30,889 nt of DNA from DAIODI01 sp036746875 (GCA_036746875.1 DAIODI010000007.1:1-30889), one strand, 5' to 3'; shown: positions 16,898-24,288, counted from the first letter of the stretch. Numbers and translations are program-made. Notes: generated by a model from the letters alone, not told the origin.

Positions 16898-17725
16898 CTA
16901 GCGGCTTCGCAAGACATGGGCCGCCGCAGGCGCGGCGAGGCTCGTCACGAAGATGAGGCTCGCCGCAAGCACGATGGCCGGGCCGGAGGGCGCATCGAGC
17001 GCCGCCGACATCACCAGCCCCGCGGCCACGGCGACGATCGCCACCACGGACGCCGCCGCCGCCATGCCCTCCGGAGACGTCGAGAACCGCCGCGCCGCCG
17101 CCGCCGGAATGATCATCAGCGCGGTGATCAGCAGGAAGCCGGAAATCTTCATGGCGACCGCCACCACGGTGGCGATCAGCACCATGAAGGCGATCTCGAT
17201 CTGCCCCGCCCTCACCCCCTCGGCGCGCGCCATGTCCTCGTGCACGGTGATGGCCAGGAGGTCGCGCCACAGCCAGGCGACGATGGCGAGCACCACGCCC
17301 GCGCCGGTCCACACCCAGGCGACGTCCACCCAGGTGACGGTGAGGATGTCGCCGAACAGCAGCGACAGGAGATCGAAGCGCACCCATGTCATGAGGCTCG
17401 CCGCCACGAGGCCGAGCGCCAACGCCGTGTGCGACAGGATGCCGAGCAGCGAATCGGTGGGGAGCAGACGCTGCGCGCGAAGCCCGGTGAGCAGCGCCGC
17501 CATGGCGAGCGCCGCCACGATGACCCCGATGGTGATATCGACGCCGAGCGCAAGCCCCACGGCGACGCCGAGCAGACCAGCATGGGCGAGGGATTCGCCG
17601 AAGTAGGCCATGCGCCGCCACACCACGAAGCAGCCGATCGGCCCGGCGGCGACCGCGATGCCCAGTCCCGCCAGCAGCGCCCGCACGAAGAACGGCTCGT
17701 CGAGCATGGCGAAGGCGCCCGTCAT
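16898..17725 (-). CDS. znuB: Zinc ABC transporter permease
   Basis: This 275-residue inner-membrane permease belongs to the ABC-3 family of Zn/Mn importers. It has about seven or eight hydrophobic segments. AAGPIGCFVVWRRMAYFGESLAHAGLLGVA near residues 23-52 contains the conserved MAYFGESLAHA motif of ZnuB. The start at 17725 is set by the ATGA overlap with the znuC stop (17722-17725). An internal ATG at 17707 would also be possible but breaks that coupling. A much longer open frame upstream lies opposite znuC and is a shadow. No zinc-binding ZnuA is in the window, so the periplasmic receptor must be coded elsewhere. Confidence 0.94.
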   Translation of the reverse strand: MTGAFAMLDEPFFVRALLAGLGIAVAAGPIGCFVVWRRMAYFGESLAHAGLLGVAVGLALGVDITIGVIVAALAMAALLTGLRAQRLLPTDSLLGILSHTALALGLVAASLMTWVRFDLLSLLFGDILTVTWVDVAWVWTGAGVVLAIVAWLWRDLLAITVHEDMARAEGVRAGQIEIAFMVLIATVVAVAMKISGFLLITALMIIPAAAARRFSTSPEGMAAAASVVAIVAVAAGLVMSAALDAPSGPAIVLAASLIFVTSLAAPAAAHVLRSR

Positions 17726-18585
17726 CGCCGGGTCCCGGCGGCCCCGGCCGCGTGCGGGTGCGGATGAGCGTGATCGTGGTGGCCGTGATCGTGATGCGCG
17801 TGGCCGCCGATGTCGTGGGTGTGGTCGTGGTCGTGGCTGTAGACGGCGAGACTCTTCGCCGCGTCGGTTCCGAACAGCCGCACGAACTCCGGATCGATGC
17901 GCACCTTCTCCGGCACGCCGTGGCAGCAGACGTGCGCGTTCATGCAGATGACGCGGTCCGACGCCGCCATCACCACGCGAAGATCGTGACTGACCATCAG
18001 CACGCCGCAGCCGTGGAGTTCGCGAATCGAGGCGATCAGGTCGTAGAGCCGCGCCTCGCCGATGAAATCCACGCCCTGAACCGGCTCGTCCAGCACCATC
18101 AGGCGCGGATTGCCGATCAGGGCGCGGGCGATCAGCGCGCGCTGCTGCTCGCCGCCCGACAGCGACACCACGGGGTGATCGGCGAGATGGTCGATCCCGG
18201 TCTCGGCGAGCACCGCGCGCACCTCCTCGCGGCTCGCCCGGCGGGTCAGGGTGACGAGGCGCGCCACGCTGAGCGGGATCGAGTCGTGCACGGCGAACTT
18301 CTGCGGCACGTAGCCCACGGTGAGGCCGGGCGCGCGCGTCACCGTTCCGGCGTCGGGCTTCACCAGACCGAGCAGCACCTTGACCAGCGACGACTTGCCG
18401 GCGCCGTTCGGGCCGATCAGCGTCACGATCTCGCCGCCCGAGAGGGTGAGGTCCACCCGGTCCAGCACCGTGCGCCCGCCGTAGGAGAGGGAGAGGCTGC
18501 GCCCCTCGATCAGCGGCCCGCCTGTGGCTCCGCCGGTCTTCTTCTGGTGCGCAAGACGGTGCGCGGCGAGCGCCGTGGCGGTCAT
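17722..18585 (-). CDS. znuC: Zinc ABC transporter ATPase with His-rich C-terminal tail
   Basis: This 287-residue ATPase drives ZnuB. Walker A is GPNGAGKSS (58-66), the Q-loop region is VGYVPQKFAV, the signature is LSGGEQQRALIARAL, and Walker B is LMVLDEPVQGVD. The last 40 residues are a histidine/aspartate-rich tail with 14 His, made of HDHDHTHD and HAHHDHGHHDHAHPHPH blocks. Such tails occur in a subset of ZnuC proteins and probably bind zinc on the cytoplasmic side. ATG 18585 is chosen over GTG 18609 because it overlaps the zur stop as ATGA. The zur-znuC-znuB order means regulator and transporter are made together. Confidence 0.95.
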   Translation of the reverse strand: MTATALAAHRLAHQKKTGGATGGPLIEGRSLSLSYGGRTVLDRVDLTLSGGEIVTLIGPNGAGKSSLVKVLLGLVKPDAGTVTRAPGLTVGYVPQKFAVHDSIPLSVARLVTLTRRASREEVRAVLAETGIDHLADHPVVSLSGGEQQRALIARALIGNPRLMVLDEPVQGVDFIGEARLYDLIASIRELHGCGVLMVSHDLRVVMAASDRVICMNAHVCCHGVPEKVRIDPEFVRLFGTDAAKSLAVYSHDHDHTHDIGGHAHHDHGHHDHAHPHPHAAGAAGTRR

Positions 18586-19079
18586 GCCTCCCGCCCCTTC
18601 GCCCCGCACGACGCGCAGCCGCCGAGCACCTCGGCGACGACACGGCGGGGCTCGAAACCCGCCCGGCGGGCGTCGTCACGCAAGGCCTCGACAGCGTCGC
18701 CCGCTGCGAGTTCCTCCACCTGGCCGCAGTCGTCGCACACCAGAAGCACCGCCGCGCCGTCGGCGTGGGTGCGGCTGCAGGCGATGTAGGCGTTGCGGCT
18801 TTCGATCTTGTGGACGAGATCGTGAGAGGCGAGGAAATCAAGGGCGCGGTAGACGGTCATGGGCGCAGGCCGCGGCCCGCGCCGCGCCATGCGGTCGATG
18901 ATCTCGTAGGCGCCCGCCGCCTCGTGGCTTTCCGCCACCATCTCCAGCACCTCCCGGCGCAGCGCGGTGAGCCGGCTGCCCCTGCGCGCGCAAACGCGTT
19001 CGGCGCGGGCGATGAGGTCGGCCGTACAGGCGGCGTGATCGTGGCCGGGGCGGCCGGAGGGGGAGGCGTGCGGGCGCAT
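18582..19079 (-). CDS. zur: Zinc uptake regulator, Fur family
   Basis: This 165-residue Fur-family repressor senses zinc and shuts off zinc import. The N-terminal winged-helix domain (about 22-100) includes LTALRREVLEMV and PMTVYRALDFLASHDLVHKI. The C-terminal dimerisation domain carries the structural-zinc cysteines as CDDCG (about residues 124-128) and CASCG near the end. The N-terminal GHDHAAC segment is typical of Zur and supports ATG 19079; no upstream in-frame start is convincing. Zur rather than Fur or Mur is inferred mainly from the ATGA overlap with znuC. There is no Shine-Dalgarno sequence before the start, and a promoter-like -10 lies about 9 bases from it, so the mRNA may be leaderless. 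Confidence 0.93.
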   Translation of the reverse strand: MRPHASPSGRPGHDHAACTADLIARAERVCARRGSRLTALRREVLEMVAESHEAAGAYEIIDRMARRGPRPAPMTVYRALDFLASHDLVHKIESRNAYIACSRTHADGAAVLLVCDDCGQVEELAAGDAVEALRDDARRAGFEPRRVVAEVLGGCASCGAKGREA

Positions 19080-19120
19080 GTCGATACAATGTAACACGCT
19101 AACACACGCGACCGTAACCG
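19080..19120 (-). promoter_or_regulatory. Candidate zur-znuCB promoter and Zur site
   Basis: On the minus strand, TTACGG (19112-19117) and TTACAT (19089-19094) are 17 bases apart, a normal -35/-10 spacing. The transcription start would then fall near 19082, almost on the zur ATG. Between them lies a direct repeat, TAACACGC and TAACACAC on the plus strand (19092-19107), that could be the operator for autoregulation. It does not form the symmetric box expected for Zur, so this is tentative. Confidence 0.35.
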
Positions 19121-19175
19121 TTAAGGCGTTTGATGGTCGCTTGCGTGTTCGTCCGTCCCGGGTGGCGTTGTTCCG

Positions 19176-19796
19176 GTGTCTCTCATTGCTGTCGAAACGT
19201 TCCGCGCGGCGCGCGGCGAAGCGGAACTCGAAACGTCCCGGCTCATCCTGCGCCGCTGGCGCGCCGCCGACATCCGCCCCTGCGCGGCGATGAACGCCGA
19301 CCCGGTGGTGATGCGCCACGACCCGGGACGCCTGAGCCGGGCGGCGACGGCGGCGCTGATCGAGCGCATGGAGGCGCACTTTGCGGCGCACGGCTTCGGC
19401 TTCTGGGCGCTGGAGGAGCGCGCCACGGGCGCCTTCGCCGGCTTCCTCGGCCTGAACCGGCCGGCGTTCGAGCCGCCCGGCGGCCCGTGCGTGGAAATCG
19501 GCTGGCGGCTTGTGCGCGCCCACTGGGGCAAGGGCTACGCCACGGAAGCCGCCCGCGCGGCGCTCGCCTACGCCTTCGAGACGCTGGACCTCGCCGAGGT
19601 GGCCGCCTTCACCGTGCCCGGCAACGCCCGCTCGCTCGGCGTGATGCGCCGCCTCGGCATGACGGCCGACCCGGACGGCGATTTCGACCATCCGTGGATC
19701 GCCCCCGGCCATCCACTCCGCCGCCACGTCACCCGGCGCATAACGCGGGCTCGATGGCGCGCAAGCGGCCGTTCAGCTATGATGACTGCGTGCTGA
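19176..19796 (+). CDS. GNAT acetyltransferase, RimJ/RimL-like
   Basis: This 206-residue protein belongs to the Gcn5-related N-acetyltransferases of the RimJ/RimL (Acetyltransf_3) type. It begins with the usual LETSRLILRRWRAAD strand-helix after a short extension. The acetyl-CoA-binding motif A is EIGWRLVRAHWGKGYATEAA (about residues 108-127), followed by NARSLGVMRRLGM. The start is a GTG at 19176; the only ATG near it (19290) would remove part of the fold. The C-terminal 20 residues are basic and not conserved-looking. It lies 28 bases upstream of the racemase-like gene, so the pair may be co-transcribed. The substrate cannot be deduced. Confidence 0.85.
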   Translation: MSLIAVETFRAARGEAELETSRLILRRWRAADIRPCAAMNADPVVMRHDPGRLSRAATAALIERMEAHFAAHGFGFWALEERATGAFAGFLGLNRPAFEPPGGPCVEIGWRLVRAHWGKGYATEAARAALAYAFETLDLAEVAAFTVPGNARSLGVMRRLGMTADPDGDFDHPWIAPGHPLRRHVTRRITRARWRASGRSAMMTAC

Positions 19797-19824
19797 TCCC
19801 AAGCCACCTCCGGGAGCCGACGCC

Positions 19825-20628
19825 ATGCCAGACACCTACGTTGCCGCCAACGACGACATGATCCTCATCGAACATCTGCCGTTCGAGACCGACAGCGGGA
19901 TCGGGCCGCGCGGGCGCATCGGCCTCATTGTGCTCGCCACCGACTTCACCATCGAACACGAGTGGCGGCGGATCTTCGCGGCGCTCCCGGACGTCGCCGT
20001 CCACGCGACCCGCATCTTGAACTCCGCCACCATCTCGCCCGAGACACTGCGCGCGATGGAGCCGATGATCGCCGACTCCGCCGGGCTGATCCTCCCCGGG
20101 ACGAAGCTCGACGTCATCGCCTACGGCTGCACCTCGGCGTCCATGGCGATCGGCGAGGAGAAGGTGTTCGGCCACATCCGCCGCGACCGGCCGGAGGTGA
20201 AGGCGACGACGCCGATCACCGGGGCCTTCGCGGCGTTCCGCGCCTTCGGGGCGAAGCGCATCGGCGTGCTCACCCCCTATCAGGCGTCGGTCAACCAGAT
20301 CGTCGCCGGCTACATCCGCGGCCGCGGCTTCGAGGTGCCGGCGTTCGGCTCCTACAACGAACCCAATGACGCCGTTGTCGCCTCGATCACCCCGGCGTCG
20401 ATCCGCAAGGGCGTGGAGCGCATCCTGGAGGCGGCGAAGGTGGACGCCGTGTTCGTTTCCTGCACCTCGGTCAGGCTCGCCGAATCGGCGGCGGCCATCG
20501 AGGCGGAGATCGGAATTCCGATCACCTCCTCAAACCACGCGATGGCCTGGCACGCGCTCAGGCTTGCCGGGGTCGACGACGCGCTGCCGCAATTCGGCTC
20601 GCTGTTCACCCTGCCGCTGAAGGGCTGA
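19825..20628 (+). CDS. Asp/Glu racemase superfamily enzyme, EutA/maleate isomerase-like
   Basis: This 267-residue cytoplasmic enzyme belongs to the Asp/Glu racemase, arylmalonate decarboxylase and maleate isomerase superfamily. It has two cysteines in the places expected for the catalytic pair: C102 in YGCTSAS and C213 in VSCTSVRL. Arylmalonate decarboxylases have only one, so an isomerase- or racemase-type mechanism is favoured. The N-terminal GRIGLIVLATDFTIEHEW and TRILNSATISPETL stretches are like EutA of ectoine-utilisation clusters and maleate isomerase. The start is firm: GGGAG at 19812-19816, 8 bases from ATG 19825. Finding it about 10 kb from a DoeA/EutD-like hydrolase may be meaningful, but no other ectoine genes are present. 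Confidence 0.8.
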   Translation: MPDTYVAANDDMILIEHLPFETDSGIGPRGRIGLIVLATDFTIEHEWRRIFAALPDVAVHATRILNSATISPETLRAMEPMIADSAGLILPGTKLDVIAYGCTSASMAIGEEKVFGHIRRDRPEVKATTPITGAFAAFRAFGAKRIGVLTPYQASVNQIVAGYIRGRGFEVPAFGSYNEPNDAVVASITPASIRKGVERILEAAKVDAVFVSCTSVRLAESAAAIEAEIGIPITSSNHAMAWHALRLAGVDDALPQFGSLFTLPLKG

Positions 20629-20644
20629 CCCGGGCGGGGGCGCC

Positions 20645-21571
20645 TCAGCTTCCTTCCGGCTTCAGGCTGGCGAGGTAGGTGGCGATGGCGCCCACGTCGC
20701 CGTCCGGCAATTTGGCGAGGTTCGTCTGCACCGCGCCCATGCCGCCGGCCGAGAGCTTGTCGTAGCCGAACGTTTCGCCGAACTGCAGCGCGGTCTTGAG
20801 GTCGTTCGCGTCCTTGTAGCGCTTGCGTTCGATCAGGCCGATGAGGCTCGGCACCCGGCCGTCGCCTTCCGGGTGCGGCCCGCCCTTAAGCCGGCGCGAG
20901 GCGTCGCTGGTCATCAAAAGCGTGCGCGGGGTGTGGCACTCGCCGCAGTGGCCAGGTCCCTTGACCAGATAGGCGCCGCGATTCCACTCGGCGGACTGCG
21001 TGGGGTCGGGGGTGAACGGCGTCGGGTCGAGGCCCGCGAGCTGCCACAGCCCCATGAGCCGGCGCGCCGCCCACTCGCCGAACCGCCCGAGCGGCATCTC
21101 CGGCGGCTTGTCCGGGTTGTGGACGGCGGGAAGGGAGAACAGATACGCCTTCAGGTCGAGGATGTCCGGCAGCGTCATGTGCGCATAGGACGCGTAGGGG
21201 AACGCCGGAATGTAGTGGCTGCCGTCGGGCGCGAGTCCGCGTTGCATGGCGTTGACGAAATCGGCGTCGGTCCAGGCGCCGATGCCGGTCTCCCGGTCCG
21301 GCGTGATGTTCGGCGGATAGAAGAGTCCCGCCGGCGTTTTCAGCGGCGCGCCGCCGGAGGGCAGCGCCATGTTCGCGCCGGCCTGCGTCGAGGCCGGCTT
21401 GTGGCACGAGATGCACCCGCCGGCGTGATACATCACCTCGCCGTTCGCAAGGTCCGGCGTGTGCGCCGGTATGGCCGACGCGGCGAGCGGGCGCGGCTGG
21501 GTGAGCACGAACAGAACCGCGAGCGCCACCGCCCCGAGGGCGGCGACGCCCGCGATTGGCCGCAACCGCAT
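20645..21571 (-). CDS. Membrane-anchored or exported diheme cytochrome c
   Basis: This 308-residue protein has two c-type haem sites, CISCH (about residue 53) and CGECH (about residue 205), each beginning a cytochrome c fold. An N-terminal hydrophobic helix (residues 6-24, IAGVAALGAVALAVLFVLT) will export it and may anchor it. The YPPNITPD and GIGAWTDADFVNAMQRG stretches between haems are typical of the cytochrome subunit of periplasmic alcohol/aldehyde dehydrogenases, though no dehydrogenase subunit is nearby. I place the start at ATG 21571, since upstream sequence lacks a signal peptide and runs into the cytochrome c' gene. It is 28 bases downstream of that gene. Its partner in electron transfer is unknown. 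Confidence 0.88.
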   Translation of the reverse strand: MRLRPIAGVAALGAVALAVLFVLTQPRPLAASAIPAHTPDLANGEVMYHAGGCISCHKPASTQAGANMALPSGGAPLKTPAGLFYPPNITPDRETGIGAWTDADFVNAMQRGLAPDGSHYIPAFPYASYAHMTLPDILDLKAYLFSLPAVHNPDKPPEMPLGRFGEWAARRLMGLWQLAGLDPTPFTPDPTQSAEWNRGAYLVKGPGHCGECHTPRTLLMTSDASRRLKGGPHPEGDGRVPSLIGLIERKRYKDANDLKTALQFGETFGYDKLSAGGMGAVQTNLAKLPDGDVGAIATYLASLKPEGS

Positions 21572-21599
21572 GGCCGGGGGTCTCCTGCGCCGGTCGCGC

Positions 21600-22049
21600 C
21601 TAGTCCTTGGGCCGGCGGAATTTCTCGTGGCAAGTCTTGCAGCCGTTGCCAAGCTCGCCGAGGGCGGGGCCGAACGCGGCCTCATCGGTGACGGCGGCGA
21701 GTTTCAGCGCCGCTTCCCGCGCTGAGGCGTCTGCGGCGTCGAAGGTGGCGCGATCGGTCCAGATCTCCGCCTTCGCCCACGTCTCCACTGCCCCGCCGGG
21801 CTTCGAATCGTCGGGGAACATGGCCTTGGCCGATTCGAGCTTCTGGGCGATGAGTTCGGCGTTCGCCCTGACCACGGCGGCGTCGAAGGGCGCTTCCTTC
21901 TTGGCGATCCTGGCCAGCTCGCCGATCGCCTTGCCGATCTCCTTCATCGCCGCCTGCCGGTCCTCGATGGCCCCGGCCCACGCGGCGCCCGCCATCGCCA
22001 GCATCACCACGCCGGCGGCGGCCGTGGTCAGTGCGTTTCGCATCAGCAT
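21600..22049 (-). CDS. Cytochrome c' (periplasmic)
   Basis: This 149-residue protein has a signal peptide (residues 1-26, cleaved after AWA) and a mature part of about 120 residues. The single haem site CKTCHEKFR lies close to the C-terminus, the signature of the four-helix-bundle cytochrome c' family. These proteins bind NO or CO at a five-coordinate haem and are linked to NO tolerance or electron transfer in phototrophic and denitrifying bacteria. ATG 22049 is supported by GAGGAG about 10 bases upstream; a second ATG at 22043 is also possible. The diheme cytochrome follows in the same direction. Confidence 0.9.
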   Translation of the reverse strand: MLMRNALTTAAAGVVMLAMAGAAWAGAIEDRQAAMKEIGKAIGELARIAKKEAPFDAAVVRANAELIAQKLESAKAMFPDDSKPGGAVETWAKAEIWTDRATFDAADASAREAALKLAAVTDEAAFGPALGELGNGCKTCHEKFRRPKD

Positions 22050-22114
22050 CAGAGTCTTTCTCCTCGCAAGGCCCCCGAAGGGTCCGAATGACGGCAACGG
22101 ACGTCGACACTTCA

Positions 22115-22148
22115 CTGAACGCCCGACACGGGATTGTGGGCCGTTCAG
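22115..22148 (-). terminator. Possible terminator stem at the end of the acyl-CoA synthetase gene
   Basis: CTGAACG (22115-22121) and CGTTCAG (22142-22148) are inverted repeats, extended inward by CCC/GGG with one bulged base. The stem overlaps the synthetase stop codon. It has no U run, so termination would have to be inefficient or Rho-assisted; it may only be an mRNA end-protecting stem. Confidence 0.35.
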
Positions 22149-23779
22149 CGCAGCTCGCGCAAGAGCCGTCGGATCACCTTTCCGGTCGTGGTCAGCGGCA
22201 GCTCGGCGACGAACGCGATCTCGCGGGGACACTCGTGCGCCGAAAGCCTGGCGCGCACGAACGCCCTGAGGTCGGCGGCGAGCGTCTCGGAAGCCGCCAC
22301 CCCGTCGTTGAGCGCCACGAACGCCTTGACGGTCTGCGTCCGCACCGGGTCCGGGACGCCGATGGCGGCGGCGATCTTCACCGCCGGATGGCGGGCGAGA
22401 CAGTCCTCGATGTCCGCCGGTCCGATGCGATAGCCGGAGGACGTGATCACATCGTCGTCGCGCCCGAGGAAATGAACATAGCCCGCCGCGTCGGCAAAGC
22501 CCTGGTCGCCGGTGGTCATCCAGTCGCCGGCGAACTTCGCCCGCGTCGCGGCCGCGTTGCGCCAGTAGCCGAGAAACATCACCGGATCGGGCCGTGCGAT
22601 GGCGATGACGCCGGTCTCGCCCGGCGGCAGCGGTTGGCCGTCGGCGCCGATCACCGCGACGCGATGGCCCGGCACCGGCTTGCCGATGGCGGCCTTGTTC
22701 CATACGCCGAGATGACGCGCCGACTCGAGCACGAGGTTGCACTCGGTCTGCCCGTAGAGCTCGTTGACGGCGAGCCCCAGCGTCTCCTCGCCCCAGGTCT
22801 TCAGCCCCTCGCCCACGGCCTCGCCGCCGCAGGCGATGGCGCGCAGCCCGGCGGGCGCTGGCGTCTGCGCCGTGTGCGCGGCGCGCATCAGCCGCAGCGC
22901 GGTCGGCGGCATGAAGCAGCCGGTGACGCCATGCCGGGCGAGAAGCGCCCAGGCGAACTCCGGATCGAAGCGGTGGAACCCGGTCGAGATCACCGGCATC
23001 CCGGCGTGAAGCGCGGGCAGGAGCGCGTTGAGCAGACCGCCGGCCCAGGCCCAGTCGGAGGGCGTCCAGAACACATCGCCCGGCGAGGCATAACCGGGAT
23101 GCGTCATCTCGACGCCCGGCAGGTGGCCAAGCAGCACGCGGTGGCCGTGCAGCGCCCCCTTCGGCGCGCCGGTGGTGCCGGAGGTGTAGATCATCAGCGC
23201 CGGATCATCCGCCGCGGTGGGCGCGGCGTCGAAGGCGTCGCTGGCGCGCGCCATGTCGCGGGCAAGGTCGGCGATCCCCGGCCCATCTCCGTCAAGGGCG
23301 AGGACGTGCGCCAGCTCCGGCAGGCGCTCGCGCATCGGCGCGATGAGGGGGGCGGAGGCCAGCGTCATCACCAGCGCGCGGGCGCCGGCGTCGGCGAGGC
23401 GGTGTTCGAGCGCGTCGGAGCCGAACAGCATGGCGAGCGGCACGGCGACGGCGGCGATCTTGTACACGGCGAGGTGCGCCGCGACGGTGAGCGGCGATTG
23501 CGGCGCAAGCAGCGCCACCCGATCGCCGCGGCGGACGCCGCGCGCCGCCAGCACGTTGGCGATGCGGTTCGCCGCCCGGTCGAGATCGCGGAACGTCCAC
23601 CGCCAGGGATCGCCGCCCTCGCGCGCAACGTGGAGGATGGCGAGGGCGTCCGGCGTCAGCCGCGCCCACGCCGCCACGCCATCGCCGGCGATATTGAAGC
23701 GCGCCGGGATCCGCCAGCGGAAACGCTCCACACATTCGCGATAGGCGTTATCGTCCGGCAAGCGCTGATCCTTCGGCAT
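22145..23779 (-). CDS. Acyl-CoA synthetase (AMP-forming), medium-chain/AcsM-like
   Basis: This 544-residue enzyme belongs to the ANL superfamily and activates a carboxylic acid to its CoA thioester through an acyl-adenylate. The phosphate-binding motif is YTSGTTGAPKGALHG (about 193-207), the aromatic A5 region is NELYGQTECNLV, the hinge motif is WMTTGDQGFADAAGY, and the adenylation lysine lies in PLTTTGKVIRRLLREL at the C-terminus. The WTPSDWAWAGG segment resembles the medium-chain acyl-CoA synthetase branch. It is shorter than acetyl-CoA synthetase (about 650). ATG 23779 (MPKDQRLPDDNAYREC) is the natural start. It may sit at the head of the cytochrome genes but is separated from them by 95 bases. 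The substrate is unknown. Confidence 0.9.
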   Translation of the reverse strand: MPKDQRLPDDNAYRECVERFRWRIPARFNIAGDGVAAWARLTPDALAILHVAREGGDPWRWTFRDLDRAANRIANVLAARGVRRGDRVALLAPQSPLTVAAHLAVYKIAAVAVPLAMLFGSDALEHRLADAGARALVMTLASAPLIAPMRERLPELAHVLALDGDGPGIADLARDMARASDAFDAAPTAADDPALMIYTSGTTGAPKGALHGHRVLLGHLPGVEMTHPGYASPGDVFWTPSDWAWAGGLLNALLPALHAGMPVISTGFHRFDPEFAWALLARHGVTGCFMPPTALRLMRAAHTAQTPAPAGLRAIACGGEAVGEGLKTWGEETLGLAVNELYGQTECNLVLESARHLGVWNKAAIGKPVPGHRVAVIGADGQPLPPGETGVIAIARPDPVMFLGYWRNAAATRAKFAGDWMTTGDQGFADAAGYVHFLGRDDDVITSSGYRIGPADIEDCLARHPAVKIAAAIGVPDPVRTQTVKAFVALNDGVAASETLAADLRAFVRARLSAHECPREIAFVAELPLTTTGKVIRRLLRELR

Positions 23780-23797
23780 GAGGCCTCAAATGCTAGC

Positions 23798-23843
23798 GCA
23801 TCATGCCGCCAATTGGATAGCGCTTGGCGGAAAAAGATCACGC
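23798..23843. repeat. Nested palindromic repeat, copy 3 (upstream of the acyl-CoA synthetase)
   Basis: GCATCAT (23798-23804) is followed by CCGCCAA (23806-23812), an 11-base loop, TTGGCGG (23824-23830), AAAAA (23831-23835) and GATCACGC (23836-23843). The inner arms pair perfectly, while the outer arms have two mismatches. It shares the order CATCAT, CCGCCA, TGGCGG, AAAAA, GAT with copy 2 and sits 18 bases upstream of the synthetase start. Confidence 0.75.
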
Positions 23844-23867
23844 AAAATGAAGAAGATAGAGCGGCCA

Positions 23868-23884
23868 GCCTGATTTAGTCAGGC
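23868..23884. other. Small hairpin
   Basis: GCCTGA (23868-23873) pairs with TCAGGC (23879-23884) around TTTAG. It lies 24 bases beyond palindrome copy 3. Function is unknown; chance is possible at six base pairs. Confidence 0.35.
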
Positions 23885-23999
23885 CGGGTTCCGCCCAGTC
23901 GGCTGCGACGGCTGCTGGCCATCGTCGCTTCGTCACCGGCCTGCCCCATTGCCGCCCGCAAGGCACAGCATCACCACCAGGGCCGGGTGGGGCCGCGGG

Positions 24000-24015
24000 T
24001 TAGCGGTTCGTTAAC
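24000..24015 (+). promoter_or_regulatory. CtrA-like binding site
   Basis: TTAG (24000-24003), seven bases, then TTAAC (24011-24015) differs by one base from the TTAA-N7-TTAAC site of the alphaproteobacterial cell-cycle regulator CtrA. TTAA words are rare in this GC-rich DNA, and the site is in an intergenic region 66 bases upstream of the small ORF. The match is seen directly; regulation is inference. Confidence 0.35.
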
Positions 24016-24080
24016 GGCGCCGGGCTAATCAATGGGACGGAACGCGCTCAACGAACCGGCGAGAAGGTCTGTGGGGGGTC

Positions 24081-24260
24081 ATGGTCGGAGGTCTTGCGTC
24101 GATGGACGAGCAGCAACGCGAAGCGAAATCCCCGGCCAGGAAGCCGCCGAAGGCCGCACGCGCCGCCGCGGTGAGCCCCGAGTTGCGAGAGCTGATCCAC
24201 ATGCTTGAAGCCATCGAGGCCGAGGTTCCGGCGAGCGCCGGGCCGCTGGCCGATCGCTGA
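24081..24260 (+). CDS. Small hypothetical protein, 59 residues
   Basis: I do not recognise this protein. It starts MVGGLASMDEQQREAKSP, continues with a Lys/Arg/Ala/Pro-rich disordered stretch (ARKPPKAARAAA) and ends with a likely amphipathic helix, SPELRELIHMLEAIEAEVP. A G-rich run (24073-24078) just before ATG 24081 is a poor ribosome-binding site; the second ATG at 24102 is an alternative start. It faces the sigma-54 regulator tail to tail, 28 bases apart. Third-position G/C use looks like that of true genes. A frame on the other strand also spans this area but shows no family features. It could be a chance ORF. Confidence 0.45.
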   Translation: MVGGLASMDEQQREAKSPARKPPKAARAAAVSPELRELIHMLEAIEAEVPASAGPLADR

Positions 24261-24288
24261 TTTCCTGTTGCCGCTTGCGCCGTCCCGC

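Larger units (their letters stand above)
23780..24080. other. 300-base intergenic region before the small ORF
   Basis: No ORF of reasonable length and no RNA gene is recognised here. It holds palindrome copy 3 (23798-23843), a short GCCTGA/TCAGGC hairpin (23868-23873 and 23879-23884) and a CtrA-like box (24000-24015), each reported separately. It separates the minus-strand acyl-CoA synthetase from the plus-strand small ORF, so it should contain the promoters of both. Confidence 0.6.

Noticed and set aside
20550..20575. TGGCAC followed by CTTGC, resembling a sigma-54 promoter
   Set aside because: The spacing is about four bases too long and it lies inside a coding region.
21628..21645. TGGCAAG and TTGCA, resembling a -24/-12 promoter
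   Set aside because: The gap is two bases too short and the site is within the cytochrome c' gene.
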